Assembly: GCF_039539445.1 (NCBI RefSeq)
Contig: NZ_BAABDD010000004.1
Location: 124,001-188,000, forward strand
Direction: 5' to 3'
Origin: Salinactinospora qingdaonensis
GTDB taxonomy: Bacteria; Actinomycetota; Actinomycetes; Streptosporangiales; Streptosporangiaceae
Length of the DNA stretch: 64,000 bases
The translations under genes were made by a program, and so were the position numbers. Of this stretch, positions 54,899 through 63,979 are shown piece by piece; within the stretch, counting starts at the first letter, position 1; the number at the start of each line of letters is the position of its first letter. A model generated the notes under the pieces. It searched no databases. It worked only from the letters and a program-made list of their open reading frames with translations, and was not told the DNA's origin.

Positions 54899-56143
54899 AT
54901 GGCACCCATCAGACGCGGTCGAGTCGCCGTCATCGGCGCCGGACCGGCCGGGATGGCCACCGCCCTGTCCGTCCACCAGGCCGGCCACGACGTTGTCCTG
55001 TTGGAGCGCTACCCGCAGGCCCGCGCGGCCGGCAACATCCTCAACCTGTGGCCGCCGCCCATCAAGGCGCTGGGGCTGATGGGTGTCGACATCGACGACA
55101 TCGGCTCGCCCTGCTACACCGAGTTCCGCAACCTGGCCGGCCACCGTCGGGTGGCCGTCAACCTGCCTGACGACATCGTCCGCGAGTACGGCGGCGGCTT
55201 CGTGGGGCTGTTGCGCCCCGCCCTGTACGAGCGGCTCCTGGACGCCCTTCCACCCGGCGTCCTTCAGGTCAACCGCCGTGTCGACAGCTTCGACCAGGAC
55301 GAAACAGGGGTGCGCCTGCACCTGGCCGACGGCGACGTCCACGAATGTGACGTCCTGATCGGTGCCGACGGTATCGACTCCATGGTGCGCCGCACCCTGT
55401 GGGGCGCTACCCCCAAACGCGAGCACAACCTGCACATCTTCGGCGGGTTCGTCCTCGATTCCGACATCGAAACGGCCCAGCAAGGCCGGTGCATCCTCAC
55501 CCACAGCCGCACCACCCAGGGGGCTTGGACCTCCATCCGCCACAAGGGCCGCGACGGCTTCCAGTGGTGGGTTCTGACCGCCCACGACGCCAGCCAGGAA
55601 TTCACCGCCGATCTGCACGCCACCGCCACCGCCCTGGGCAGCGAGTTTCCCTCCCCTTTGCCCGAACTGATCGCCGCCACCGATCCCGCCGACGTCCAAC
55701 GCTGGCAGTTGCGCGACCGCAAACCCCTGAAGCAGTGGTCCAAGGGCCGCGTCACGATGGCCGGGGACGCTGTCCACCCCACGTCCCCCTACGCCGCCTA
55801 CGGCGCCGGAATGGCCACCGAAGACGGCTACTTCATCGGCCGCCACCTGGCCGGGGTGGACCTTCGCGACCACGCCGCCGTCCGCCGCGCGCTCCACGCC
55901 TACGAGACCCCGCGGAAACCCCACACCGCACGCCAGTCCCAGCAGGCCTTCATCCTCGGCAAGGTTTTCCACCACGCACCGCGGCCCCTCCAAGTCGTCC
56001 GCGACCTGATCCTCGACCACACGCCTCTGCTGCAAAAAGTCGTCGGCGAGGCTTCGCCGGGAGAAATCCTCAAGCAACTCACCGAGATCGACGCCGCCGA
56101 ACAGGCCTTCGCGGCCGCCGGCGGAAGAAAGACAGCCGAGTAA
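54899..56143 (+). CDS. FAD-dependent aromatic-ring monooxygenase
   Basis: 414 residues from an ATG with AGGAGG 5 nt upstream. A class A flavoprotein hydroxylase: the N-terminal VAVIGAGPAGMATALSVHQAG (FAD GxGxxG), ECDVLIGADGIDSMVRR (DG motif), and RVTMAGDAVHPTSPYAAYGAG (GD motif, ribityl binding). It belongs to the PHBH/UbiH-like group that uses NAD(P)H and oxygen. It shares an operon with the ABM gene, under probable TetR control. Substrate unknown; possibly detoxification of an aromatic antibiotic or pollutant. Confidence 0.88.
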   Translation: MAPIRRGRVAVIGAGPAGMATALSVHQAGHDVVLLERYPQARAAGNILNLWPPPIKALGLMGVDIDDIGSPCYTEFRNLAGHRRVAVNLPDDIVREYGGGFVGLLRPALYERLLDALPPGVLQVNRRVDSFDQDETGVRLHLADGDVHECDVLIGADGIDSMVRRTLWGATPKREHNLHIFGGFVLDSDIETAQQGRCILTHSRTTQGAWTSIRHKGRDGFQWWVLTAHDASQEFTADLHATATALGSEFPSPLPELIAATDPADVQRWQLRDRKPLKQWSKGRVTMAGDAVHPTSPYAAYGAGMATEDGYFIGRHLAGVDLRDHAAVRRALHAYETPRKPHTARQSQQAFILGKVFHHAPRPLQVVRDLILDHTPLLQKVVGEASPGEILKQLTEIDAAEQAFAAAGGRKTAE

Positions 56144-56270
56144 GAACCCGCGCGGCAGAACCCCGTGCGATGGTTCGGCCAGGCCAACCGCTGGTCGCTG
56201 GACTCTTGTCGGGCGGTCGTGGCTGTGCCTCGGCGCTGTCGGGGGTGCCGGCGCCTTCCTCGGTGTCGGT

Positions 56271-57236
56271 TCAGGCGGCGGCGAGTTCGCGGATGGGTTT
56301 GGCGAGTTCCTCGGTGAAGAAGTCGAAGAACCCGTCCACGTCGGGGCCGGCGTCGACGAGAGCCAGATGGTCGCAGCCGGTGTCGACGAACTGTCGAACC
56401 ACCGCGAGGTGGCGGTCGACATCCGGGCCGGCGCCGAAGTTCTCGGCCATGTTCTCTTCGGTGACCAGCGACGTGGCCGCCTCGAAGTTGACCGGGTTGG
56501 GAAGTTCGCTCTGCACCTTCCAGCCGGTGAGGGCGAACCGGAACCTCTCCCGTGCTGAGGCCAGCGCAGCTTTCTCAGTGGTGGCCCAGGCCAGCGGAAC
56601 TTCGGCGTACTGGGGGCCGGCGCCGCCGGCGTGGGTGTAGCTCTTCGTGAGTTCGGGGTTGGGTTCGGTGACGAACAGGCCATCCCCCAGTTCCGCGGCG
56701 ATGCGGGCGGCGTTGGGGCCGCCGGCGGCGACGAGGATCGCGGGCGGCTCCTCCGGCAGGTCGAATACCCGCGCGTCCTCCAGAGCCAGGTGGCGTCCTC
56801 GGTAGGACTGGTAGCCGCCTTGCCATAGCAGCCGGATGATCTCCACCGCTTCGCGCAGCATCTCGTGGCGCAGGCCGATGTCTGGCCAGCCGGCGGCGAC
56901 GACATGCTCGTTGAGGCGTTCCCCCGAGCCGACGCCGAGGTTGAACCGTCCCTGTGACAGCAAAGCGGTGGTCGCGGCAGCCTGGGCGACGATCGCGGGA
57001 TGGTAGCGGATCATCGGGCACGTGACACCGGTGGTGAGTTCGATGCGGCTGGTGCGGGCGGCGATGGCGGCCAGGATCGACCACACGAAACCAGAGTGTC
57101 CCTGACCGTGGAACCAGGGATGGTAGTGGTCGCTGATCTCCACGAAGTCGAACCCCGCCCCCTCGGCGCGCACTGCTTGGCGCACCAGTTCGGTCGGCGA
57201 GAACCCCTCGGCGAATAGCTTGAATCCAATCCTCAT
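56271..57236 (-). CDS. F420-dependent LLM-class oxidoreductase (TIGR03557-type)
   Basis: 321 residues from an ATG. A luciferase-like TIM barrel: MRIGFKLFAEGFSPTELVRQ, FDFVEISDHYHPWFHGQGHS (the SDH F420-site motif), FVWSILAAIAARTSRIELTT, FNLGVGSGERLNEHV and PAILVAAGGPNAARIAAELG. This matches the G6PDH-like F420 family TIGR03557. It probably transfers hydride between F420 and an alcohol or hemiacetal. It converges on the monooxygenase operon. Confidence 0.9.
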   Translation of the reverse strand: MRIGFKLFAEGFSPTELVRQAVRAEGAGFDFVEISDHYHPWFHGQGHSGFVWSILAAIAARTSRIELTTGVTCPMIRYHPAIVAQAAATTALLSQGRFNLGVGSGERLNEHVVAAGWPDIGLRHEMLREAVEIIRLLWQGGYQSYRGRHLALEDARVFDLPEEPPAILVAAGGPNAARIAAELGDGLFVTEPNPELTKSYTHAGGAGPQYAEVPLAWATTEKAALASARERFRFALTGWKVQSELPNPVNFEAATSLVTEENMAENFGAGPDVDRHLAVVRQFVDTGCDHLALVDAGPDVDGFFDFFTEELAKPIRELAAA

Positions 57237-57435
57237 ACGCCCCCTACTGCCCGCACGCAGCCCGATGACGCGCCGGGTGGGGGTTTCGCCGGCCCCTGTC
57301 CGGTGGTCGCTCTTGGTGGCGAGGGCCGCGAAAGCGGAAGATCTGGCCGCCGTGGGGTCTCGGCGGTGCCGGTGGCCAGCGGGGTTTTCGCCCACTACCG
57401 GGGGGTAGTCGCGCCCGCGAGCGAGCAAAGAGGGG

Positions 57436-57933
57436 GTGGGTGTGGCTGTCCGGAGTCGGTGGCGAATCGTGCGTGCCGGGGCGCGAGGGCTGGTGGCAGC
57501 CATGGCGATGACCGGGGTGCGTACGGTGACCGCGAATGTGGGGTTGCTGGAGCGCAGCCCACCGGAGGCGATCGTGCACCACCGCGGCCCGGAACGGGTA
57601 CAGCGGTTGGCCGAGCGGCACCGCACGGCACTGACCGAGCTGGTGCACTGGTGCTACGGCACTGTGGGGGGCGTCGTGTTCGGGACGCTCCCGCCACGGC
57701 TACGGGCGCACCCGTGGACCGGTCCCGCCTACGGGCTGGCCGTGTGGTTGACCTTCGAGGCAGGGGTGGCTCCGCTGTTGGGGGTGCGCTCCGCCAGCCA
57801 GCCTCGGGTGGCGGCCCGCTTTGTTGTGGCCGCCGACCACGTGCTCTACGGGCTTGTCGTCGCCGGGCGGCTGGCGCCCGACCCGAGCCGGTTGGGCGAG
57901 AGCGCCGACGGCGGCCAGGACACCCGCCGCTGA
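57436..57933 (+). CDS. Small membrane protein upstream of formate dehydrogenase
   Basis: 165 residues from a GTG. Hydrophobic stretches around GARGLVAAMAMTGVRTV, LVHWCYGTVGGVVFGTL, GPAYGLAVWLTFEAGVAPLLGV and ADHVLYGLVVAGRL suggest four helices, as in DUF1440/DUF6789-type proteins. Function unknown. It lies 153 bp upstream of the formate dehydrogenase operon on the same strand and may be co-transcribed. Confidence 0.65.
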   Translation: MGVAVRSRWRIVRAGARGLVAAMAMTGVRTVTANVGLLERSPPEAIVHHRGPERVQRLAERHRTALTELVHWCYGTVGGVVFGTLPPRLRAHPWTGPAYGLAVWLTFEAGVAPLLGVRSASQPRVAARFVVAADHVLYGLVVAGRLAPDPSRLGESADGGQDTRR

Positions 57934-58086
57934 CATAGCCGCTCCAGGGGCTCCTCCCAATCGCGGGACGAGCGGGGGCGTGGCCGGTAGTGGCCTCCCC
58001 GGGGCATGCGCGCCGCCGTTTCAGTACGCAGGCACCGGTTAGCGGCGCCGTTTCTTGCCTGGCGCGTGCGAGGAGGGGGCTGGCCT

Positions 58087-61000
58087 GTGGGGGTACGTAC
58101 GTGGATCGAGTCGTGGCCGGTGTACCGGCAGTGGCGCGACGGGGACCCGAGCGGGCGCGGGGCGGCGGCCAAGTCGCGCCGTAGCGAGGAGTTACGCCCG
58201 CGCACCGCGACCGCCGACCGGACCGTCACCTCGGTGTGCCCCTACTGTGCTGTGGGCTGCTCGCAGCGGGTCTATGTCCGTGACGACGAGGTGGTCCAGA
58301 TCGAGGGCAACCCCGACTCTCCTGTCAACCGGGGGCGGCTGTGCCCCAAGGGCGCGGCCAGCCTCCAGCTCACCACCGGGTCGGCGCGCCGCCACACCGT
58401 CCTCTACCGTTCGCCGTATGGGCGCGAGTGGCAGGAGCTCGACCTCGACACCGCGATGGACATGGTGGCCGACCGGGTCGTGGCCACCCGCCGCCAAACG
58501 TGGGAGTGGGAGCACGACGGCAGGTACGTCGCCCGCACCATGGGGATCGCCAGCCTGGGCGGGGCGACCCTGGACAACGAGGAGAACTACCTCATCAAGA
58601 AGCTGTTGACCGCGCTGGGTGTGGTCCAGGTCGAGAACCAGGCCCGGGTGTGCCATAGCGCCACGGTCGCCGGTCTGGGCACCTCCTTCGGCCGGGGCGG
58701 CGCCACGACGTTCATGCAGGATCAGCAGCACTCCGACTGCATCGTCATCGAGGGCTCCAACTACGCCGAGTGCCATCCGGTGGGGTTCCAGTGGGTCATG
58801 GCGGCCAAGGCCCGCGGCGCGGTCGTGATCCACGTCGACCCGCGGTTCACTCGCACCAGCGCCCTGTCGGATCTGCACGTGCCTATCCGCGCCGGTAGCG
58901 ACATCGCTTTCCTCGGTGGGCTCATCAACCACGTTCTCACCGAGGAGAAGTACTTCCGCGACTACGTCTTGGCCTACACCAACGCCGCCACGATCGTCTC
59001 CGAGGAGTTCGCCGACACCGAGGACCTCGACGGGCTGTTTTCCGGTTTCGACGAGGAGGGCCGCAGCTATGACGTGACGAGTTGGCAGTACGAGGGGATG
59101 CGGGTGCCCGCTGCTTCCGGCAAGCGCGAGCAGCAGTTCGAGGACCGCCGGCGCAGGGTCGCCAAGTCGGCGTGTGCCGAGCAGCATGGCTCGGGCGGCG
59201 CCGTGGTGCGAGGCGAGCCCCGCACCGACGAGACGCTGCGCCATCCGCGGTGCGTGTTCCAGCTCCTCAAGCGCCACTTCGCGCGCTACACGCCTGAGGC
59301 CGTCGCCGACGTCTGCGGGATTTCCCAGGAGCAGTTCCGTGAGGTCTGCGACCATCTCACCCGTAACTCTGGCCCCGAACGCACCAGCGCGTTCGCCTAT
59401 GCGGTGGGCTGGACTCAGCACACCGTGGGGGCGCAGTACATCCGCGCCGCCTCGATCTTGCAACTGCTGCTGGGCAATATCGGCCGCCCCGGGGGCGGTA
59501 TCCAGGCGTTGCGCGGCCACGCCAGCATCCAGGGCTCCAGCGATATCCCCACCCTGTTCAACCTGCTTCCGGGCTACATCCCGATGCCGCACGCCCACGC
59601 CCACGAGGGGCTGGCCGACTTCGTGGCCGGTGACGCCGCCGACAAGGGCTACTGGGCGAACATGCGCTCCTACGTGGTTAGCCTGCTCAAAGCGTGGTGG
59701 GGGGAGGCGGCGACCGCCGACAACGAGTTCGGGTTCGGCTACCTGCCGCGCCTGACCGGCTCGCACGGCACCTACGACACGGTGATCGAGCAGATCGAGG
59801 GCCGCTGCAAGGGCTACTTCCTCATGGGAGAGAACCCCGCGGTGGGGTCGGCCAACGCCAAGGCGCAACGGCTGGGGATGGCCAACCTCGACTGGCTGGT
59901 GGTGCGCGACTTCTCCCTGATCGAAAGCGCCACGTGGTGGAAGGACGGCCCCGAGATCGAGTCAGGGGAACTGCGCACCGAGGACATCGCCACGGAGGTG
60001 TTCTTCTTCCCCGCCGCGTCGCACACCGAGAAGTCCGGGTGCTTCACCAACACCAACCGGGTGTTGCAGTGGCACGACGCCGCCGTAGCCCCCCGGGGCG
60101 ACGCCCGCAGCGATCTGTGGTTCATGTACCACCTGGGGCGGCGCATCCGGGAGAAGCTGGCCGGCTCCACCGACCCGATGGACCGCCCTATCCTCGACCT
60201 CACCTGGGACTACCCGCTGGAGCACGGCGACGAGCCCAGCGCGGCGGCGGTGCTGGCCGAGATCAACGGCTACGACGGCGACGGCGAGCACCTCTCCTCC
60301 TACACCCAACTGCGCGACGACGGCTCGACCTCGTGCGGCTGTTGGATCTACTGCGGCGTCTACGCCGACGGTGTGAACCAGGCGGCGCGGCGCACACCGG
60401 GCGGCGAGCAGGACTGGGTGGCCGCCGAGTGGGGGTGGGCGTGGCCGTTGAACCGGCGCGTCCTCTACAACCGGGCCTCCGCCGATCCGGAGGGGCGGCC
60501 GTGGAGCGACCGTAAGGCCCTGGTGTGGTGGGATGCCGAGCAAGGCAGGTGGACGGGCCACGATATCCCCGACGTCGAGGCGGACAAGGCTCCCGACTAC
60601 CGCCCGCCCACGGACGCGGTGGGGGTGGACGCGCTGTCCGGCACGGACGCCTTCATCATGCAGGCCGACGGCAAAGGGTGGCTGTACGCTCCGTCGGGGC
60701 TGGTCGACGGCCCGATGCCCACCCACTACGAGCCGCAGGAGTCGCCTTTTGCCAACGCGCTCTACGGCCAGGACCGCAACCCGACCCGGCTCGTCTACCC
60801 AGGAGAGTTCAACCGCTACCACCCCGCACCCGACGGCGCGGCCGGCGAAGTCTACCCGTATGTGGTGACGACCTACCGGCTCACCGAGCACTTCACCGCC
60901 GGAGGGATGAGCCGCTGGACGCCCTATCTGGCGGAGTTGCAGCCGGAGTTCTTCTGCGAGGTCTCGCCCGAATTGGCGCGGGAGCGGGGGCTACGTCACC

Positions 61001-61329
61001 AGGGGTGGGCGACGATCATCACGGCCCGCAACGCTGTCGAGGCGCGGGTGATGGTCACCGACCGCATGGTGCCGCTGCGTGTGCAGGGCCGGGTCGTCCA
61101 CCAGATCGGGCTGCCCTACCACTGGGGACCCAACGGGCACGTGACCGGTGACGCGGCCAACGAGCTGGCCTCGATCTCCCTTGACCCCAATGTGCATATC
61201 CAGGAAGTCAAGGCCCTCACCGCCGACATTCGGCCGGGCCGCCGGCCGCGCGGCCCCGCCCGGCCCGCGCTGGTGCACGAGTACCGGCGGCTGGCGGGCA
61301 TCACCGAGGCAACCGGCACGGAGGTGTGA
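58087..61329 (+). CDS. Formate dehydrogenase catalytic subunit (FdnG/FdoG-like, Cys form)
   Basis: 1080 residues from a GTG ~11 nt after AGGAGG. The N-terminal 4Fe-4S motif is SVCPYCAVGCSQRVYV with RGRLCPKGA; molybdopterin motifs include MGIASLGGATLDNEENYL, FGRGGATTF and VHVDPRFTRTSALSD-type segments; the C-terminal MopB domain contains LTEHFTAGGMSRWTPYLAELQPEFF. The residue that is selenocysteine in FdnG-type enzymes is Cys189 (NQARVCHSATV, codon TGC). It oxidises formate and passes electrons to the FeS subunit. No twin-arginine signal is seen at the N terminus. Confidence 0.93.
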   Translation: MGVRTWIESWPVYRQWRDGDPSGRGAAAKSRRSEELRPRTATADRTVTSVCPYCAVGCSQRVYVRDDEVVQIEGNPDSPVNRGRLCPKGAASLQLTTGSARRHTVLYRSPYGREWQELDLDTAMDMVADRVVATRRQTWEWEHDGRYVARTMGIASLGGATLDNEENYLIKKLLTALGVVQVENQARVCHSATVAGLGTSFGRGGATTFMQDQQHSDCIVIEGSNYAECHPVGFQWVMAAKARGAVVIHVDPRFTRTSALSDLHVPIRAGSDIAFLGGLINHVLTEEKYFRDYVLAYTNAATIVSEEFADTEDLDGLFSGFDEEGRSYDVTSWQYEGMRVPAASGKREQQFEDRRRRVAKSACAEQHGSGGAVVRGEPRTDETLRHPRCVFQLLKRHFARYTPEAVADVCGISQEQFREVCDHLTRNSGPERTSAFAYAVGWTQHTVGAQYIRAASILQLLLGNIGRPGGGIQALRGHASIQGSSDIPTLFNLLPGYIPMPHAHAHEGLADFVAGDAADKGYWANMRSYVVSLLKAWWGEAATADNEFGFGYLPRLTGSHGTYDTVIEQIEGRCKGYFLMGENPAVGSANAKAQRLGMANLDWLVVRDFSLIESATWWKDGPEIESGELRTEDIATEVFFFPAASHTEKSGCFTNTNRVLQWHDAAVAPRGDARSDLWFMYHLGRRIREKLAGSTDPMDRPILDLTWDYPLEHGDEPSAAAVLAEINGYDGDGEHLSSYTQLRDDGSTSCGCWIYCGVYADGVNQAARRTPGGEQDWVAAEWGWAWPLNRRVLYNRASADPEGRPWSDRKALVWWDAEQGRWTGHDIPDVEADKAPDYRPPTDAVGVDALSGTDAFIMQADGKGWLYAPSGLVDGPMPTHYEPQESPFANALYGQDRNPTRLVYPGEFNRYHPAPDGAAGEVYPYVVTTYRLTEHFTAGGMSRWTPYLAELQPEFFCEVSPELARERGLRHQGWATIITARNAVEARVMVTDRMVPLRVQGRVVHQIGLPYHWGPNGHVTGDAANELASISLDPNVHIQEVKALTADIRPGRRPRGPARPALVHEYRRLAGITEATGTEV

Positions 61330-61332
61330 GCA

Positions 61333-62298
61333 GTGACCATCGAACGCTCCGGCACCCCGGAGACCGACGAGAGCGATCCGGCCGGTGACACCGGCTACGG
61401 TGCCCATCCGCCGCGCATGGGGTTCTTCACCGACACCAGCGTGTGCATCGGATGCAAGGCATGCGAGGTGGCGTGCAAGGAATGGAACGCCATCCCCGAG
61501 GATGGCGTGGACCTGTTGGGCATGTCCTATGACAACAGCGGCGGGTTGGGTGCCAACACATGGCGCCACGTGTCCTTCGTGGAGCAGCGCATGCCGCTGG
61601 GGGAGCAGGAGACCGGTGTCGCGCGCCCGCCCTCGCCCGACGGGCCGGCCGGCACACCGGCGCCGACCGTCGATTTGGGCATGCCCGGGTTCGAACGTCC
61701 GGGCGACCTGACCGGCGAGGCCGAGCGCGGCGAGTTCCGCTGGCTGATGTCCTCGGACGTGTGCAAGCACTGCACGCACGCCGCGTGTCTGGACGTGTGC
61801 CCCACCGGGGCGCTGTTTCGCACCGAGTACGGCACGGTCGTGGTGCAGGAGGACATCTGCAACGGGTGCGGCTACTGCGTTCCCGCCTGTCCCTACGGCG
61901 TGATCGACAAGCGCGAGGACGACGGCCGGGTCTGGAAGTGCACGCTGTGCTATGACCGCATCGGCGACGGGGTGGAGCCGGCGTGCGCCAAGGCGTGTCC
62001 GACCGATTCCATCCAGTACGGCGAGCTTGACGAGCTCCGCGAGCGCGCCGACCGGCGCCTGTCGCAGTTGCACGATGCGGGGGTGGGGACGGCTCGGCTC
62101 TACGGCGCCGACCCCGGCGACGGGGTGGGCGGCAACGGCGCGTTCTTCCTGCTGCTGGACGAGCCGGAGGTCTACGGGCTGCCTCCGGACCCGGTCGTGA
62201 CGACACGGGAGCTGCCCGACATGTGGAAGCACGCCGGCGTCGCCGCGTTCACGCTACTCGCCGGCCTGGCGGCGACGTTTGTGGGGAGGCGGCGTTGA
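61333..62298 (+). CDS. Formate dehydrogenase iron-sulfur subunit
   Basis: 321 residues from a GTG 3 bp after the catalytic-subunit stop. Four ferredoxin-like clusters: CIGCKACEVACKEWN, CKHCTHAACLDVCPTGAL, CNGCGYCVPACPYGVI, and CTLCYDRI with CAKACPTDSIQYG. A C-terminal membrane anchor (AGVAAFTLLAGLAATFVGRRR) resembles FdnH. It conducts electrons from the catalytic subunit to the membrane subunit. Insert VARPPSPDGPAGTPAPTVD around 98-116 is a lineage-specific loop. Confidence 0.93.
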   Translation: MTIERSGTPETDESDPAGDTGYGAHPPRMGFFTDTSVCIGCKACEVACKEWNAIPEDGVDLLGMSYDNSGGLGANTWRHVSFVEQRMPLGEQETGVARPPSPDGPAGTPAPTVDLGMPGFERPGDLTGEAERGEFRWLMSSDVCKHCTHAACLDVCPTGALFRTEYGTVVVQEDICNGCGYCVPACPYGVIDKREDDGRVWKCTLCYDRIGDGVEPACAKACPTDSIQYGELDELRERADRRLSQLHDAGVGTARLYGADPGDGVGGNGAFFLLLDEPEVYGLPPDPVVTTRELPDMWKHAGVAAFTLLAGLAATFVGRRR

Positions 62299-63317
62299 GC
62301 ACCTCGGAGGTGACCAAGGAGGGTGTGCGCGGGCAGCGGCCCGACCGGGAGGCGGTGACCGGCTCGGCGGCTACGCACCGCCGCGGTCGTGGGCGCGGTG
62401 GGGACAGGCCCGTCGTGCCTCGGGCCGAGTTCCGCTCCTACTATGGCCGGCCGATCCTCAACCAGATCCCGTGGTCGGCTCGCGACATCGGCGGCTACCT
62501 GTTCCTGGGCGGATTGGCCGGCGCTTCCTCGGTGCTGGCTGGGGGCGCCGAGCTGACCGGGCGTCCGGCGTTGGCGCGGGCTATGAAGGTCACCGCGCTC
62601 GGCGCGGTGTCGGGGTCGGTCGCCGCGCTGATCCACGATCTCGGGCGGCCCGAGCGGTTCCTCAACATGCTGCGCGTGGTGAAGCCGACATCGCCGATGA
62701 GTGTGGGCTCGTGGCTGCTGGCCACCTATGGCCCGATGGCCGGTGCGGCGGCGGCCTGCGACGTCACCGGCCGGCTGCGGCCGGTGGGCCGAGCGGCCAC
62801 GGTCGGCGCTGGGGTGGTCGGTCCGGCGGTGGCGGCCTACACGGCGCCGCTGGTGTGCGATACGGCGGTTCCGGCCTGGCACGACGGGTATCGGGAGATG
62901 CCGTTCGTCTTCGTGGGGTCGGGGGCTGCCGCGGCGGCGGGGATGGGGATGATCGCGGCGCCGGTGCGGCAGGCGGCGCCGGCGCGGCGCGCGGCGGTGC
63001 TCGGTGCGGGGTTGGAGGTGGCGGCGGCCGAGCGGATGCGGGCGCGGATGGGGATGCTCGCCGAGCCCTATGAGCGGGGGCGTGGTGGCCGGCTGCTTCG
63101 GGCGGCGACGGCGCTGAGTCTCGGCGGGGCCGCGGCGGGCGCGCTGGTGGGGCAGCGCAGTAGGGCGGTGGCCGCAGTGGCAGGGGTGGCGCTGCTGGCC
63201 GGGTCGGCGTGTACCCGATTCGCGATCTTCCAGGCGGGGGTGGACTCCGCGCGCGACCCCACGTACACGGTGGTTCCCCAGCGGCAACGCCTTGAGGTGG
63301 GCGCGGCCGAGCAATGA
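62295..63317 (+). CDS. NrfD/PsrC-family membrane subunit
   Basis: 340 residues from a TTG that overlaps the previous stop (TTGA), with GGGGAGG upstream. An N-terminal PRAEFRSYYGRPILNQIPWS motif is followed by ~8 hydrophobic segments starting DIGGYLFLGGLAGASSVLAGG and including KVTALGAVSGSVAALIHDLG. NrfD proteins anchor the dehydrogenase and exchange electrons with menaquinone. This three-gene set is a self-contained membrane-bound formate oxidation module. Confidence 0.9.
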   Translation: MSTSEVTKEGVRGQRPDREAVTGSAATHRRGRGRGGDRPVVPRAEFRSYYGRPILNQIPWSARDIGGYLFLGGLAGASSVLAGGAELTGRPALARAMKVTALGAVSGSVAALIHDLGRPERFLNMLRVVKPTSPMSVGSWLLATYGPMAGAAAACDVTGRLRPVGRAATVGAGVVGPAVAAYTAPLVCDTAVPAWHDGYREMPFVFVGSGAAAAAGMGMIAAPVRQAAPARRAAVLGAGLEVAAAERMRARMGMLAEPYERGRGGRLLRAATALSLGGAAAGALVGQRSRAVAAVAGVALLAGSACTRFAIFQAGVDSARDPTYTVVPQRQRLEVGAAEQ

Positions 63318-63322
63318 GGGGC

Positions 63323-63348
63323 CGCGCAGTGCTCCTAGCCACTGCGCG
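63323..63348 (+). terminator. Terminator-like hairpin after the formate dehydrogenase operon
   Basis: A perfect 9-bp stem CGCGCAGTG/CACTGCGCG with an 8-nt loop lies 5 bp after the NrfD stop codon. No T-tract. Confidence 0.65.
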
Positions 63349-63433
63349 CGGCGGCGTAGCGGTGCCGGTGGGACCGCGTGGGGGCCGCGGCAGCGGCTCC
63401 CCTGTGGTGGCGGACCGTGAGTGGAGCGGTCCT

Positions 63434-63901
63434 TTATGTGTCGGGTTCGGGGGTAGCGGTGTCAACGCGCCAGTGCAGGCGCATTTGGAGCCGAGAGAAC
63501 CGCCAGCCCTGCGGGGTGCGTACGGCCTCGAACCGGTACTGCTCTCCGAGAGCGAATTCGGGGGCGGCGGTCGTGGCGTGCCGGGTGAAGACGGCGACCA
63601 GTTGGGCGGTGACCGTGGCGTGGTCGCCGGCGAGGTCGATGAGGTGGTTGGTGGTCAGGTGCTGCGTGCGGTCGAACTCGGCGTGGTTGCGGCGGGCTCG
63701 CTCGGTCAGTTGGTCGACGCCGTGGAGCTGGCCGGAGGGGAAGTCGCCGATGACGTCTTCGGTGAAGATGGTGCGCGATTCGTCGAACCGTTTCTCGTCG
63801 AGCCACCGGCCTTGCCGGGTGAGGAGGTCGATGAGGTCCGCGCGGTCGGCGAGGCGCTGCACGCGCTCGTGGGAGGTCTCGTGGGAGGTGGTGCTGGTCA
63901 A
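63434..63901 (-). CDS. SnoaL-like (NTF2-fold) protein
   Basis: 155 residues from a TTG (GGAG upstream). The sequence VQRLADRADLIDLLTRQGRWLDEKRFDESRTIF, DFPSGQLHGVDQLTERARRN, TQHLTTNHLIDLAGDHATVTAQLVAVF and GWRFSRLQMRLHWRV fits the SnoaL_4 cone fold. Members are isomerases, hydratases or stress proteins. It starts 49 bp from a double palindrome, which suggests control by a regulator encoded just outside the window. Confidence 0.82.
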   Translation of the reverse strand: MTSTTSHETSHERVQRLADRADLIDLLTRQGRWLDEKRFDESRTIFTEDVIGDFPSGQLHGVDQLTERARRNHAEFDRTQHLTTNHLIDLAGDHATVTAQLVAVFTRHATTAAPEFALGEQYRFEAVRTPQGWRFSRLQMRLHWRVDTATPEPDT

Positions 63902-63949
63902 GGCTGCTCCAGGGGGCGGTGGTCACCGGGGGCGCACTGCGCCGATTTT

Positions 63950-63979
63950 GTTGGCGTTGCCAACGTTGGTACTGCCAAC
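63950..63979. promoter_or_regulatory. Two tandem 15-bp palindromes
   Basis: GTTGGC-GTT-GCCAAC (63950-63964) and GTTGGT-ACT-GCCAAC (63965-63979) abut each other upstream of the SnoaL-like gene. An ATG at 63983 on the plus strand may start a divergent gene cut by the window end. A pattern typical of TetR/MarR-type operators. Confidence 0.72.

Noticed and set aside
54872..56905. 677-codon frame antisense to the FAD monooxygenase
   Set aside because: Low-complexity shadow; both strands at this place are explained by the monooxygenase and the F420-dependent enzyme genes.
58651..58653. Selenocysteine codon in the formate dehydrogenase
   Set aside because: The codon is TGC, a normal cysteine codon, not TGA.
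58192..59868. 558-codon frame antisense to the formate dehydrogenase gene
   Set aside because: Shadow of a well-supported gene with metal-cluster and cofactor motifs.
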